Positions 53,002-61,035 of a stretch of 64,000 nucleotides of DNA are shown here, in pieces. Location: assembly GCA_036375695.1 (NCBI GenBank), contig DASVBU010000031.1, forward strand, positions 1 through 64,000. The letters are read 5' to 3'. Source of the DNA: ZC4RG35 sp036375695. Its GTDB lineage: Bacteria > Actinomycetota > Acidimicrobiia > Spongiisociales > ZC4RG35. The translations under genes were made by a program, and so were the position numbers. The stretch's first letter is position 1; every line of letters starts with the position of its first letter. The notes below the pieces were generated by a model that saw nothing but the letters and a program-made list of their open reading frames with translations, had not been told where the DNA came from and searched no databases.

Positions 53002-53709
53002 TCAACTGGCGAATGGGCCGACACCCGCGACGAGCGCCCGGCCCAGGAACACGGCTCCCAACGTGGTGAGGAGCGCAAGATAGGACAAACCGGTGGCGGC
53101 CATCACCCCGCTGTAGGCAGGCCAGGCAAGGGCGCCGATCACCCCGACCATCAGGACCACCGAGGTGACGAACAACGCGGTAAGGGCGATCACCGATCCT
53201 GACCAGGTTGCGAAGTCCCCCAGGTAGGCCAACACCAGCCCGTCGGCGATCAGCCCGGCGATCCCGGCGATGGCGAGGCCCCGCAGCACGGAACGTGGGA
53301 GTCTCGGGTCGACCAGATACCAGTGGGCCAGCGCCATCTCCGATGTGACCCCGCCGAGGGCCGCTGTGAGCGAGAGCGCCGGCAGCCAGGCGCCGAGCAG
53401 CGCCGCGTCGAGTGCATATCCGGTGCCTGCCAGGACGAGGAGCACGCCGGTGAGGGGACGGTTCCTGGCCCAGACCAGGGCGAGGACCACGAGTCCGAGC
53501 GCCATCTTGGACCAAACCGCTCCCTCGGCGGCCCAGCCGCCCAGACCGACGGTGGCGGCGAAACCGGCCGTGATCCACGTGAACCCCGGGCCCACCACCT
53601 GGCGCAGGGAGATCACTCCCGCCGCCAGGGAGAGACCCGCCGCCCAACCGAGGAGGATGAGGATCGGGTCGGCGAGGTTCTGCACATCGGCCGACACGGC
53701 GGGCATCAT
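53002..53709 (-). CDS. Polytopic membrane protein of unknown function
   Basis: The 235-residue protein is about 75 percent hydrophobic, with seven or eight predicted membrane helices (for example ILLGWAAGLSLAAGVISL, MALGLVVLALVWA, LTGVLLVLAGTGYAL). I recognise no family. Its start (two adjacent ATG codons) is only eight bases from the start of the divergent GT2 gene. It ends 11 bases before the pepA start, so it may share a transcript with pepA. Confidence 0.7.
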   Translation of the reverse strand: MMPAVSADVQNLADPILILLGWAAGLSLAAGVISLRQVVGPGFTWITAGFAATVGLGGWAAEGAVWSKMALGLVVLALVWARNRPLTGVLLVLAGTGYALDAALLGAWLPALSLTAALGGVTSEMALAHWYLVDPRLPRSVLRGLAIAGIAGLIADGLVLAYLGDFATWSGSVIALTALFVTSVVLMVGVIGALAWPAYSGVMAATGLSYLALLTTLGAVFLGRALVAGVGPFAS

Positions 53710-53717
53710 ATGACCCG

Positions 53718-54716
53718 GTGAGCCTTCCACCAGTCTCGGTGATCATTCCGGCCCTCGATTCGGCGGAGACCCTGCCCGCGGCCCTCGACTCGATCGCGGC
53801 CCAGGACTACCCGAACATCGTGGAGGTCGTCGTGGCCGCCGGAGACGCGGCGACGGCTGCCGTGGCCCGCGGACGGGGGGCGGTAGTGGTGGACAACCCG
53901 TCCGGTCGCACCCCGGTCGGACTCAACCTGGCCCTCGCCGCCACCACCGGCGAGGTGATCGTCCGCTGTGACGCACAGTCCGAGCTCTCACCCGGGTACG
54001 TGAGCCGAGCAGTGCAGACCTTGGAGGAGACCGGCGCCGACAACGTGGGCGGGATGCAGATACCCGTGGGGTCGACCTTCAAGCAGAAGGCCATCGCCGC
54101 CGCCATGGCCTCCCCCCTGGGCGCCGGGGACGCCCGCTACCGCGTGGGTGGCGAAGCGGGGCCTGCCGAGACCGTGTATCTCGGCGTCTACCGGCGAGCG
54201 ACGTTGGAACGACTGGGCGGGTTCGACGAGAGCTTCCTCCGCACCCAGGACTACGAGCTGAACCATCGCATCAACCAGTCGGGCGGCATCGTCTGGTTCG
54301 ACCCTGGCCTAGAGACCCGTTATCGCCCCCGGAAGACCCTGCGGTCGCTGGCGCGCCAGTACCACGACTACGGCCGGGCCAAGAGGCTGTTCGCCCGGAA
54401 GCACCGTGGTGGTCTGCGTCCGAGGCAGATGGCGCCACCGGTCCTGGTCGTGGTGCTCGCAGTCTCGCTCCTCGGCGCCGTCTTCGAGCCGCGCCTGTTG
54501 GTCGTGCCGGCGGCCTATCTAGGCCTGCTGATCGTCGGTGGCCTCCTGACGATCCCGCGTGCCGGCGCCGCCGCCCTCCTGGTCCCGATCGCGCTGGCGG
54601 TGATGCACCTCTCCTGGGGTCTCGGCTTCTTGCGCGAGACGTCGGTACCAGTCGAGCACGGTGGCCCGGGGCCAGATGAAACGCGTGCGGACCTGGGCAG
54701 CCCGGGAGCGAGCTAG
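53718..54716 (+). CDS. Membrane-anchored GT2 glycosyltransferase (ExoA-like)
   Basis: This 332-residue GT-A enzyme starts SVIIPALDSAETLPAALDSI, has VIVRCDAQSELSPG as the metal-binding loop, the acceptor-side motif FLRTQDYELNHRI, and two to three C-terminal membrane helices (about 240-307). The layout resembles ExoA-type succinoglycan glucosyltransferases that work on lipid-linked sugars. Its last 66 codons run opposite the 3' end of the convergent GT4 gene. The start is GTG 53718. Confidence 0.87.
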   Translation: MSLPPVSVIIPALDSAETLPAALDSIAAQDYPNIVEVVVAAGDAATAAVARGRGAVVVDNPSGRTPVGLNLALAATTGEVIVRCDAQSELSPGYVSRAVQTLEETGADNVGGMQIPVGSTFKQKAIAAAMASPLGAGDARYRVGGEAGPAETVYLGVYRRATLERLGGFDESFLRTQDYELNHRINQSGGIVWFDPGLETRYRPRKTLRSLARQYHDYGRAKRLFARKHRGGLRPRQMAPPVLVVVLAVSLLGAVFEPRLLVVPAAYLGLLIVGGLLTIPRAGAAALLVPIALAVMHLSWGLGFLRETSVPVEHGGPGPDETRADLGSPGAS

Positions 54717-55652
54717 GGCGCGCGCCTCCGGGTGAGCCGCCTCCCGAAGCGCTCCTGCCATGGCGTCCACGTCACCCGGGGGGACCAGCCAGACGCCATC
54801 CCACCTGCCGGCCACCTCCCGTGTGCCCGGGAGATCCGTCGCCACGACGGGCAGCCCCAGGGCCAGGTACTCGAGCACCTTGGTGGGAAGGGACTGTCGG
54901 TAGTTGGGGGCATCCCGCAGGGGCGAGATGCCGACCGTGGCCGACGCGGCGAGGCGGAGGGCCTCCGGGTTGGGTCGCCTCCCCAGCAGTTCCGCATCCG
55001 TCAGCGAGCCGCGGAGCGACTCGGGCACGGGGCCAACGACCCGGAACCGCAGGCCGGACCTACGGGCGGCCTCGGCGGCGTCGACGACACCCCGGACGAC
55101 ACTGACGTCGCCGACATAGACCACGGTCCCGTCACCCTCCTCCACGGGGTCCGGCCAGCCGACGTATGTGGGGTGGTTGGGAAAGACAGGATGATCCCGG
55201 CGGAACAACCCCCGATACCCCTCCTCCGCCAGGGTGAGGACGAGGGCACGCTCGGCCAGCCAGTAGAGGAACCGGGCCAGCAACCGGGCCGGGGGCCTGA
55301 GCCAACGCGGTATCCACTCCTTGGTGGCGATCTGTGCGCCCAGGTCCTCGTGGACGTCGAACACCACGGGCCGGCGCCTGACGACCCGGGCGACCACGGC
55401 CGCCGGGATCAGTTCCGGATCATGGATGACCGCCACGTCCCACCCGCCCGATGCCAGGAGACGCAACGCCGCCCACCATCGCCTGGCCCTCCCGCCATGC
55501 AACCCGACCCAGGTGAGCCCACTTCGGTCCGAAGGGCCGGGTGGGCGTGTGGCATAGACGACCTCGAAGCCGTCGGAGAGGGTCCGGACGAGACGTTCCC
55601 GGATCCTGGTGTCGTCTGCGGAGTGGACCGTCGAGACGACGAGGACGGTCAC
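54519..55652 (-). CDS. GT4-family glycosyltransferase
   Basis: This 377-residue GT-B enzyme starts TVLVVSTVHSADDTRIRERL, has VFDVHEDLG in the first domain and the donor-site region SPLRDAPNYRQSLPTKVLEY then LALGLPVVATDLPG in the second. The catalytic core ends near VLDWYRRLAQ; about 40 further residues (rich in Asp, Gln, Arg) lie antisense to the membrane helices of the GT2 gene and look like an unselected extension. The GTG overlaps the upstream dehydrogenase stop by four bases, so UDP-sugar synthesis and transfer are coupled. Confidence 0.87.
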   Translation of the reverse strand: MTVLVVSTVHSADDTRIRERLVRTLSDGFEVVYATRPPGPSDRSGLTWVGLHGGRARRWWAALRLLASGGWDVAVIHDPELIPAAVVARVVRRRPVVFDVHEDLGAQIATKEWIPRWLRPPARLLARFLYWLAERALVLTLAEEGYRGLFRRDHPVFPNHPTYVGWPDPVEEGDGTVVYVGDVSVVRGVVDAAEAARRSGLRFRVVGPVPESLRGSLTDAELLGRRPNPEALRLAASATVGISPLRDAPNYRQSLPTKVLEYLALGLPVVATDLPGTREVAGRWDGVWLVPPGDVDAMAGALREAAHPEARALARSRAAQVRTRFIWPRATVLDWYRRLAQEAETPGEVHHRQRDRDQEGGGAGTRDRQEATDDQQA

Positions 55653-56953
55653 AACTGGACGACGTTGTCCGGGACCGGGCCCCGCTTGCGATAGGCACCC
55701 CGTGCGTCGAAGACGACCGCCGCCTCCTTGGCGATGCGGTCGTAGTCGATCACGGTGTGATCGGTGAGGATGGCGACCAGGTCGAATTGGCCGAAGTCCC
55801 CATCCATGGGGGCCGGCGTGAAGCCCTGATTCCTCACCCGGTCGTCCCCGACCACCGGGTCGAGCACGAAGACCTCGGCCCCACGCTCCTGCAGCTCCCG
55901 GAGCACGTAGATGGCGGCCGACTCCCGGTCGTCGGAGATGTCCGGCTTGTAGGCGATCCCAACCCCCAGGATCTTGCTGCCCTTGACCGCGATCTCCCGG
56001 TCGTTGAGCAGCTCCGCGATCCGGGTGACGTTGTAGAGAGGCATCTTCGAGTTGACCTGCTCCGCGGTCTCGATGAAGCGGGTGGCGAAGTTGGCCTCGC
56101 GCGCCCTCCACGCCAGGTACTGCGGATCGAGGGGAATGCAGTGACCGCCCACCCCCGGACCCGGATAGAAGGCCTGGAAGCCGAACGGCTTCGTCTTGGC
56201 CGCCTCGATGACCTCCCAGATGTCGATCTCGAGCTCGTGGGCGAGCTGCGCCATCTCGTTGATCAAGGCGATGTTCACGGCGCGGTAGGTGTTCTCCAGC
56301 AGCTTGGACATCTCGGCGGCCCTTGCCGACGAGACGAGGTGCACCTTGGGGACGATTCGCCCGTAGGCCGCGGCTGCCACACGACCGCTGAGCTCGGTGA
56401 CACCACCCACCACCTTGGGGATGTCCGCCGTCTTGAGCTCGTCACCCGGCGACACCCGCTCCGACGAGAAGGCGATCCAGACGTCGTCGTCCAGCGAGAG
56501 CCCCTTGGCCTCGGCGACCGGGACCAGGTAGTCCTCGGTCGTGCCCGGGTACGACGTGGACTCCAGGACGAAGAGTTGCCCGCTTCGGAGGGCCGACCCG
56601 GCCGTCCTGGCGGCGGACTCGATGTACGACAGGTCGGGCTGGCGATGACGACCCAAGGGGCTCGGGACGCAGAGGAACATGGCGTCGGCCTCGGCCAGCC
56701 GCGCCGGATCGCTGGTGAAGACCGCACCAGCGTCCAGCACCTCCTGGAGCTCGGCGTCCGAGACGTCATCGATGTGGGACCGACCCGAGTTGAGGGCGCG
56801 GACCCGTTCCTCGGAGATGTCGTAGCCGACGGCACCGAGACCGGCGCGCACCGCGGTCACCAGGAGTGGGAGCCCCACATAGCCGAGACCCACGACGCCG
56901 ACGGTCCAACGCTCATGGGAAAAGAAGGATTCGGGATCGGAGTGGATGCTCAT
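55649..56953 (-). CDS. UDP-N-acetyl-hexosamine 6-dehydrogenase (WecC/WbpA type)
   Basis: This 434-residue nucleotide-sugar dehydrogenase has VGVVGLGYVGLPLLVTAVRA, ESTSYPGTTEDYLVPV, ENTYRAVNIALINEMAQLA and the catalytic cysteine in GPGVGGHCIPLDP (near residue 270), with a C-terminal GIAYKPDISDDRES. The HCIPLDP form is that of WecC/WbpA/VipA enzymes acting on UDP-N-acetyl-amino sugars, unlike the SCFPKD of the enzyme at 22.8 kb. Start MSIHSD at 56953 has TATCGT ten bases upstream. It heads a two-gene unit with the GT4 enzyme. Confidence 0.92.
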   Translation of the reverse strand: MSIHSDPESFFSHERWTVGVVGLGYVGLPLLVTAVRAGLGAVGYDISEERVRALNSGRSHIDDVSDAELQEVLDAGAVFTSDPARLAEADAMFLCVPSPLGRHRQPDLSYIESAARTAGSALRSGQLFVLESTSYPGTTEDYLVPVAEAKGLSLDDDVWIAFSSERVSPGDELKTADIPKVVGGVTELSGRVAAAAYGRIVPKVHLVSSARAAEMSKLLENTYRAVNIALINEMAQLAHELEIDIWEVIEAAKTKPFGFQAFYPGPGVGGHCIPLDPQYLAWRAREANFATRFIETAEQVNSKMPLYNVTRIAELLNDREIAVKGSKILGVGIAYKPDISDDRESAAIYVLRELQERGAEVFVLDPVVGDDRVRNQGFTPAPMDGDFGQFDLVAILTDHTVIDYDRIAKEAAVVFDARGAYRKRGPVPDNVVQL

Positions 56954-56955
56954 CT

Positions 56956-56996
56956 GACCCGGGACGATACCGCCGCGATTGGTGAAAATCCGGGTC
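56956..56996. promoter_or_regulatory. Inverted repeat GACCCGG/CCGGGTC upstream of the UDP-sugar dehydrogenase
   Basis: Seven-base arms at 56956-56962 and 56990-56996 frame the -10-like TATCGT (56964-56969, minus strand). The position suits an operator, but the arms are short and GC-rich. Confidence 0.25.
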
Positions 56997-57065
56997 CTCG
57001 GGCACGCCTGAGGCCGCTCCATCGGATGCGCAGTGCCATTGAACAGCCCTGGTTGGCGACCTGGC

Positions 57066-57071
57066 TACCCT
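57066..57071 (+). promoter_or_regulatory. Putative leaderless -10 of the mauE-like operon
   Basis: TACCCT is followed by exactly seven bases and the ATG at 57079. The longer string GGCTACCCT is also found upstream of the first sugar dehydrogenase gene (30752-30760). Confidence 0.4.
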
Positions 57072-57078
57072 GGCCCGG

Positions 57079-57582
57079 ATGGTCCAGGCAGCCTCCGCGG
57101 TCGCCCTCGCCCTCCTCGCCCTGGCCGGCTTGGCCAAGCTGATGGAGCCCGAGTACACCAGCGGCGCCCTGCGCGCCACGGGCCTCCCCTCCGGGATTGG
57201 AATCGTCCGCCTCCTGGGTATGGCGGAATTCATGGCGGGGGTCGCAGGGCTCGTCCTGGGTGGTCCGCTGGTGGCGCCGGCGGCCGTCTTCTACGCGGGA
57301 TTCTCCGTCTTCACCTGGCAGGCGCTGCGACGCGACACGCCGCTCCAGTCATGCGGGTGCTTCGGGCGTGAGGACACGCCGCCTTCGACCATCCATCTCG
57401 TCTTCGACGTGGTGGCCACGATCGCACTGGCCGCAGTAGCAGTGGCGAACCTCTCGCCATTGCCGCCGGGGAGGTCGATCGAGACCATCGTCTATGCCGG
57501 GTTCGTCGGGCTGGGGACCTATGCATCCGTGTTGGTGTTGACTCGCCTACCTGCGGTCCTTCGTCTCGCCCGGTCGTCATGA
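57079..57582 (+). CDS. MauE/DoxX-like redox-associated membrane protein
   Basis: The 167-residue protein has four membrane helices and, between the second and third, the extracytoplasmic-type motif SCGCFGREDTPP. This is the pattern of the MauE/DoxX-like family; in methylotrophs MauE is needed, with MauD, for the small subunit of methylamine dehydrogenase to reach its disulfide-bonded form. Here it is followed, with an ATGA overlap, by a 20-cysteine Tat substrate and then a MauD-like protein, so the same task is likely. The first gene of a five-gene operon. Confidence 0.85.
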   Translation: MVQAASAVALALLALAGLAKLMEPEYTSGALRATGLPSGIGIVRLLGMAEFMAGVAGLVLGGPLVAPAAVFYAGFSVFTWQALRRDTPLQSCGCFGREDTPPSTIHLVFDVVATIALAAVAVANLSPLPPGRSIETIVYAGFVGLGTYASVLVLTRLPAVLRLARSS

Positions 57583-58937
57583 GCAAACGCCTCGTCGAAA
57601 CCGCCGCCAGGTTCCTCGACCGCAAGGTGAGCCGACGCGGCTTCCTGAGACGGGCCGCCTGGGTGGGAACGGCCGTGGTTGCGGCTCCGGCGACCTATCT
57701 CCTCCGCCCCACGACCGCCCGGGCCGCAGTGCTGCCCGAGAATTGCGGACCGAACACTCCATGCAACGACGGTTGGACCGACTTCTGCATCAACCTGCCG
57801 GGTCACGCGGTGAACACATGCCCGCCGGGGTCGATGATCGCCGGTTGGTGGCGGGCCGAGGGAAACGGCAACTACTGCAATGGGGGCGTCCGCTACTTCA
57901 TGGACTGCAACGCCTCGGAATGCACCTGCTCCTGTGGCGCCTCCGGGACCTGCCCGCCGGGATGCACCCAGTTCGACTGCCAATGCAACCTCGACTCGTG
58001 CCAGCACCGCAAGGTCGGGTGCACCCGTTTCCGCTACGGGCAGTGCAACAACCATGAGCCCTGCCTCGGGCCCATCGTGTGCCGCGTGGTCACCTGCATC
58101 CCGCCGTGGGAGTGGGACTCGTCGTGCACCACCACCACGGCCGTGGCCAACGCCACGTACAACCACCCACCGCAGTCGGTGCTCCCGGACACCTCACCGA
58201 AGCCGGCGCGGCCGGCGCGCGTCGCGGTGGTCACCGGGAACACGTGGCAGCTGAGGAACAGCGCCAGCGGCGGGTCTCCTCACACCACTTTCACGTTCGG
58301 GTCGGTGGGCGACCACCCTGTTATGGGCGACTTCTCCAATTCCGGGGTCCGCACCGCGGGCATGGTGCGCAACACCAAGTTCGGGATCGCGGGCACCGAG
58401 AGCAGTCTGATCTGGTACCTGCGCCAGGTCGAGGGCCCGGGCGACCCCGACCTGGTGATCCGCTACGGCAGGCCGGGCGACTACCCGGTGGTCGGCGACT
58501 GGGATCAGGACGGTGTCTCCGAGATCGGAGTGGTCCGGGGGAACCGATGGATGCTGCGCTATCGCAACTCACCGGGGGACCCGGACATCGACATCACCTT
58601 CAGCGGGTGGCAGGAAGGCGACATCCCCGTCGTCGGCGACTGGGACGGTGACGGTCGCACGGGTATCGGCTACGCCAGGGTCCAGGGCGGCCAGGTGCGA
58701 TGGCTGCTGCGAGACACTCTGAACAGCGGGGGCGCCGAGTACGACTTCACATTCGGGTCCGGCGGATCCGGACGACCCGTCACCGGCGACTGGAACGCCG
58801 ACGGCATCTGGGGGGTCGGATGGTTCTCGGGCGGCACCTGGCAGATCCGAAATGCCCTGTCCTCAGGGTCGCCCGATGCCACGTTCTCGTTCGGCAACGC
58901 CAACGGTGTCCCTCTGACCTGGACGAGGCTGGCATGA
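57579..58937 (+). CDS. Tat-exported Cys-rich protein resembling methylamine dehydrogenase light chain, fused to FG-GAP-like repeats
   Basis: This 452-residue protein has a perfect Tat signal (SRRGFLRRAAWVGTAVV, RR at 19-20). Residues 56-183 hold 20 cysteines. NTCPPGSMIAGWWRAEGNG, a Cys, then GGVRYFMDC parallels the CPPG...SW...C...Y..RDC pattern of the methylamine dehydrogenase light chain; a second Trp pair lies in TCIPPWEWDSSC (W177, W179). In the known enzyme two Trp residues form the TTQ cofactor. Residues about 205-452 are five repeats of about 50 residues (PVVGDWDQDG, PVVGDWDGDGRTGIGYAR), an FG-GAP/propeller-like region. Whether W90/W91 and W177/W179 are modified is unknown. It overlaps the genes on both sides by four bases. 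Confidence 0.75.
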   Translation: MSKRLVETAARFLDRKVSRRGFLRRAAWVGTAVVAAPATYLLRPTTARAAVLPENCGPNTPCNDGWTDFCINLPGHAVNTCPPGSMIAGWWRAEGNGNYCNGGVRYFMDCNASECTCSCGASGTCPPGCTQFDCQCNLDSCQHRKVGCTRFRYGQCNNHEPCLGPIVCRVVTCIPPWEWDSSCTTTTAVANATYNHPPQSVLPDTSPKPARPARVAVVTGNTWQLRNSASGGSPHTTFTFGSVGDHPVMGDFSNSGVRTAGMVRNTKFGIAGTESSLIWYLRQVEGPGDPDLVIRYGRPGDYPVVGDWDQDGVSEIGVVRGNRWMLRYRNSPGDPDIDITFSGWQEGDIPVVGDWDGDGRTGIGYARVQGGQVRWLLRDTLNSGGAEYDFTFGSGGSGRPVTGDWNADGIWGVGWFSGGTWQIRNALSSGSPDATFSFGNANGVPLTWTRLA

Positions 58938-59572
58938 CCGCGTTGGTGATCATCGAGGGGTTGGTCATCCTGCTCCTGCTGGTCCTCATGGCGGGGCTGC
59001 TCAAATCGCACGCCGAGATCCTCCGCGAGCTGCACAGGCTCGGCGGGAGGATCGATGGGGAGACGGGCCCGGGCGGCGTCCGGGTGACAGGTCTCGGCGA
59101 AGCCCCGATGACCGAGATCACGGGAACAGACCCGGCAGGCACCACCCGAACCGTCAGCCTCGCCCACGGCCGGGGCGACACGCTGATCGCGTTCTTGTCG
59201 ACCGGGTGTGCCGCCTGCCAGACGTTCTGGCAGACGCTGGCCGAGCGTCCCCGGATGCCGACCGCCATCACGCGTCCGGTGGTGGTCACAAAGGGACCCG
59301 AGGCGGAGTCGCCCGGACAGGTCGCCAAGCTGGCCCCGGCCGACTTGCCGGTGGTGATGTCGAGCGACGCCTGGGACGCGTTCCGGGTCCCGCTGACGCC
59401 CTTCTTCATGCTCGTCGACGGTCAGGGGCGGGTCCTTGGCGAAGGCTCGGCCACGAATTGGAATCAGCTGCTCGGCTTGCTCGAGCGGTCGATAGCCGAC
59501 GCGAGCTCCGAGACGGAGCCGGCCATCTCACCCGATGACCCCACGCTCTACGAGAACCCCGTGAACCGATGA
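58934..59572 (+). CDS. MauD-like membrane-anchored redoxin
   Basis: The 212-residue protein has an N-terminal membrane helix (LVIIEGLVILLLLVLMAGLL), a helical stalk and a thioredoxin-like domain with STGCAACQTFWQ (a CxxC, CAAC) and the cis-Pro region VPLTPFFMLVD. This is the MauD plan, a protein that helps form disulfides in the methylamine dehydrogenase small subunit. The domain would lie outside the membrane, next to the Cys-rich Tat substrate encoded just upstream with an ATGA overlap. Confidence 0.85.
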   Translation: MTALVIIEGLVILLLLVLMAGLLKSHAEILRELHRLGGRIDGETGPGGVRVTGLGEAPMTEITGTDPAGTTRTVSLAHGRGDTLIAFLSTGCAACQTFWQTLAERPRMPTAITRPVVVTKGPEAESPGQVAKLAPADLPVVMSSDAWDAFRVPLTPFFMLVDGQGRVLGEGSATNWNQLLGLLERSIADASSETEPAISPDDPTLYENPVNR

Positions 59573-60030
59573 GCAGGATCCGCCGCGCCGGCGTCTCCGT
59601 CGAGGTCCCCACGGGTTGGGAGGCGGCGGCGGTCGGCGGCGCCGAGTTCCAAGGCCTGGACACCGACGGTTCCCGCCAGATGCTGACCCTTCACGTGGCG
59701 TCCTTCCCGCTCCCCGCGGACATGGCGACCTTCGGTGCGTCGGCGGTGGAGCGGATGGGCCCCGACGACGTCATGGTGATGCTCGTGGAGTACGGCCCGG
59801 AGTCGGCAAACACTCCCCTCTTCGCCCACCAGGGGATCCCCAGACTCGAACCGGGCATGTTCTCGAGGGACAATCTCCACCGGACCTTGCCCGGCCAGAG
59901 CGGGACCCAGTTCTTCTTCACCCACGAGGGAAGGGCGTTCTGTCTCTACGTGGTGCTCGGCTCCCACATCGACCGGGCGGACCTGGTCCCGAAGGCGAAC
60001 GCCATCGTCGAGTCGCTGGAGATCTCGTGA
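59569..60030 (+). CDS. Hypothetical protein (153 residues) in the mau-like operon
   Basis: No family is recognised with certainty. The start RRAGVSVEVPTGWEAAAVGG and the end AIVESLEIS resemble small PsbP/DcrB-like alpha-beta proteins, which often have a PxGW motif near the start. There is no signal peptide, so it is probably cytoplasmic unless the true start differs. It overlaps the MauD-like gene (ATGA) and the SLH gene (GTGA), so it belongs to the operon. Confidence 0.65.
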   Translation: MSRIRRAGVSVEVPTGWEAAAVGGAEFQGLDTDGSRQMLTLHVASFPLPADMATFGASAVERMGPDDVMVMLVEYGPESANTPLFAHQGIPRLEPGMFSRDNLHRTLPGQSGTQFFFTHEGRAFCLYVVLGSHIDRADLVPKANAIVESLEIS

Positions 60031-61031
60031 TCAGACGCGTCGGCGTCGGCGTGCTCACTCTCGCGGTGGCGTTGATCGGGGTGCTGGTCCTCCGCGCCGA
60101 CCCGGCAACCGGGGTGACCATCTACGGGTTCTTCACCGACGACAACGGTCGGACGCTCGAGGAGGACATCGACGCCATCGCCGCCGCGGACATCACCCGT
60201 GGGTGCAACCCGCCGGCGAACACCCGCTTCTGCCCCACCGCCCGGCTGACCCGGGGCGAGATGGCGGCGTTCCTGGTCCGTGCCCTGGATCTCCCGTCAT
60301 CGAGCACCAACCATTTCAGCGACGACAACGGCCACCTCTTCGAGGCCGAGATCAACGCAATCGCGGCGGCAGGGATCACCAAGGGCTGCAACCCACCCTC
60401 CAACACCCGCTTCTGCCCGGACCGGAGACTGACGCGGGGCGAGATGGCTGCCCTCCTCTTCCGGGCACTCCACCTGAGCCCCTCGTCCACGAACTGGTTC
60501 AGCGACGACAACGGCCACCTCTTCGAGGCCGAGATCAACGCTCTGGCCGCGGCGGACATAACGCGTGGATGCAACCCTCCGAGCAACACGCGGTTCTGCC
60601 CCAACGACGACGTGACGAGGGAGCAGATGGCGGCATTCCTCCGCCGGGCGCTCGACATCCCCTATCACACGCTGCTGATCCCGATGGACGAGGGCACCGG
60701 GTTCTCGTGCAAGAGCACCAGTGAGTGCCGTGTCACCTACGACGTGGTCGCCGGTCGCCAGTACACGGTGCGCGAGGGTCACTTCCTGGTCCAGCCGGCG
60801 ACCAGCAGCGACACCTCAGCCTTCCGGTCGTCGGGGACCAGGATCGAGGTGTCCTTGAACGGGGCGGCGCACTCGGTGAGCGCCCTACCCGAGTCGTCGC
60901 AGGGCAACTTCCGTTACCGGATGTGGACCCGGAACATCACCTTCCCGGCAGGGAACCACACCCTCGTGGTCACGTGGAGATGGAACGGCGACATCGTCCG
61001 GCGGACCGTCGCCACGGTTCGAGCCGACTGA
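60027..61031 (+). CDS. Exported SLH-like repeat protein, last gene of the mau-like operon
   Basis: The 334-residue protein has a signal peptide/anchor (VGVGVLTLAVALIGVLVLRA), three SLH-like repeats (about residues 35-210; each with GCNPP(A/S)NTRFCP and LTRGEMAAFL-type helices, and FSDDNGHLFEAEI between them) and a C-terminal beta-rich domain of about 120 residues with one Cys pair (GFSCKSTSECRVTYD) and RITFPAGNHTLVVTWRW-like strands. It could hold the operon's redox protein at the cell surface. The GTG start overlaps the preceding stop (GTGA). Confidence 0.82.
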   Translation: MIRRVGVGVLTLAVALIGVLVLRADPATGVTIYGFFTDDNGRTLEEDIDAIAAADITRGCNPPANTRFCPTARLTRGEMAAFLVRALDLPSSSTNHFSDDNGHLFEAEINAIAAAGITKGCNPPSNTRFCPDRRLTRGEMAALLFRALHLSPSSTNWFSDDNGHLFEAEINALAAADITRGCNPPSNTRFCPNDDVTREQMAAFLRRALDIPYHTLLIPMDEGTGFSCKSTSECRVTYDVVAGRQYTVREGHFLVQPATSSDTSAFRSSGTRIEVSLNGAAHSVSALPESSQGNFRYRMWTRNITFPAGNHTLVVTWRWNGDIVRRTVATVRAD

Positions 61032-61035
61032 TCGG

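Noticed and set aside
57079..59572. A complete methylamine dehydrogenase (mau) operon
   Set aside because: No heavy chain, amicyanin or mauG-like gene is present. Only the light chain-like protein and its maturation factors are seen.
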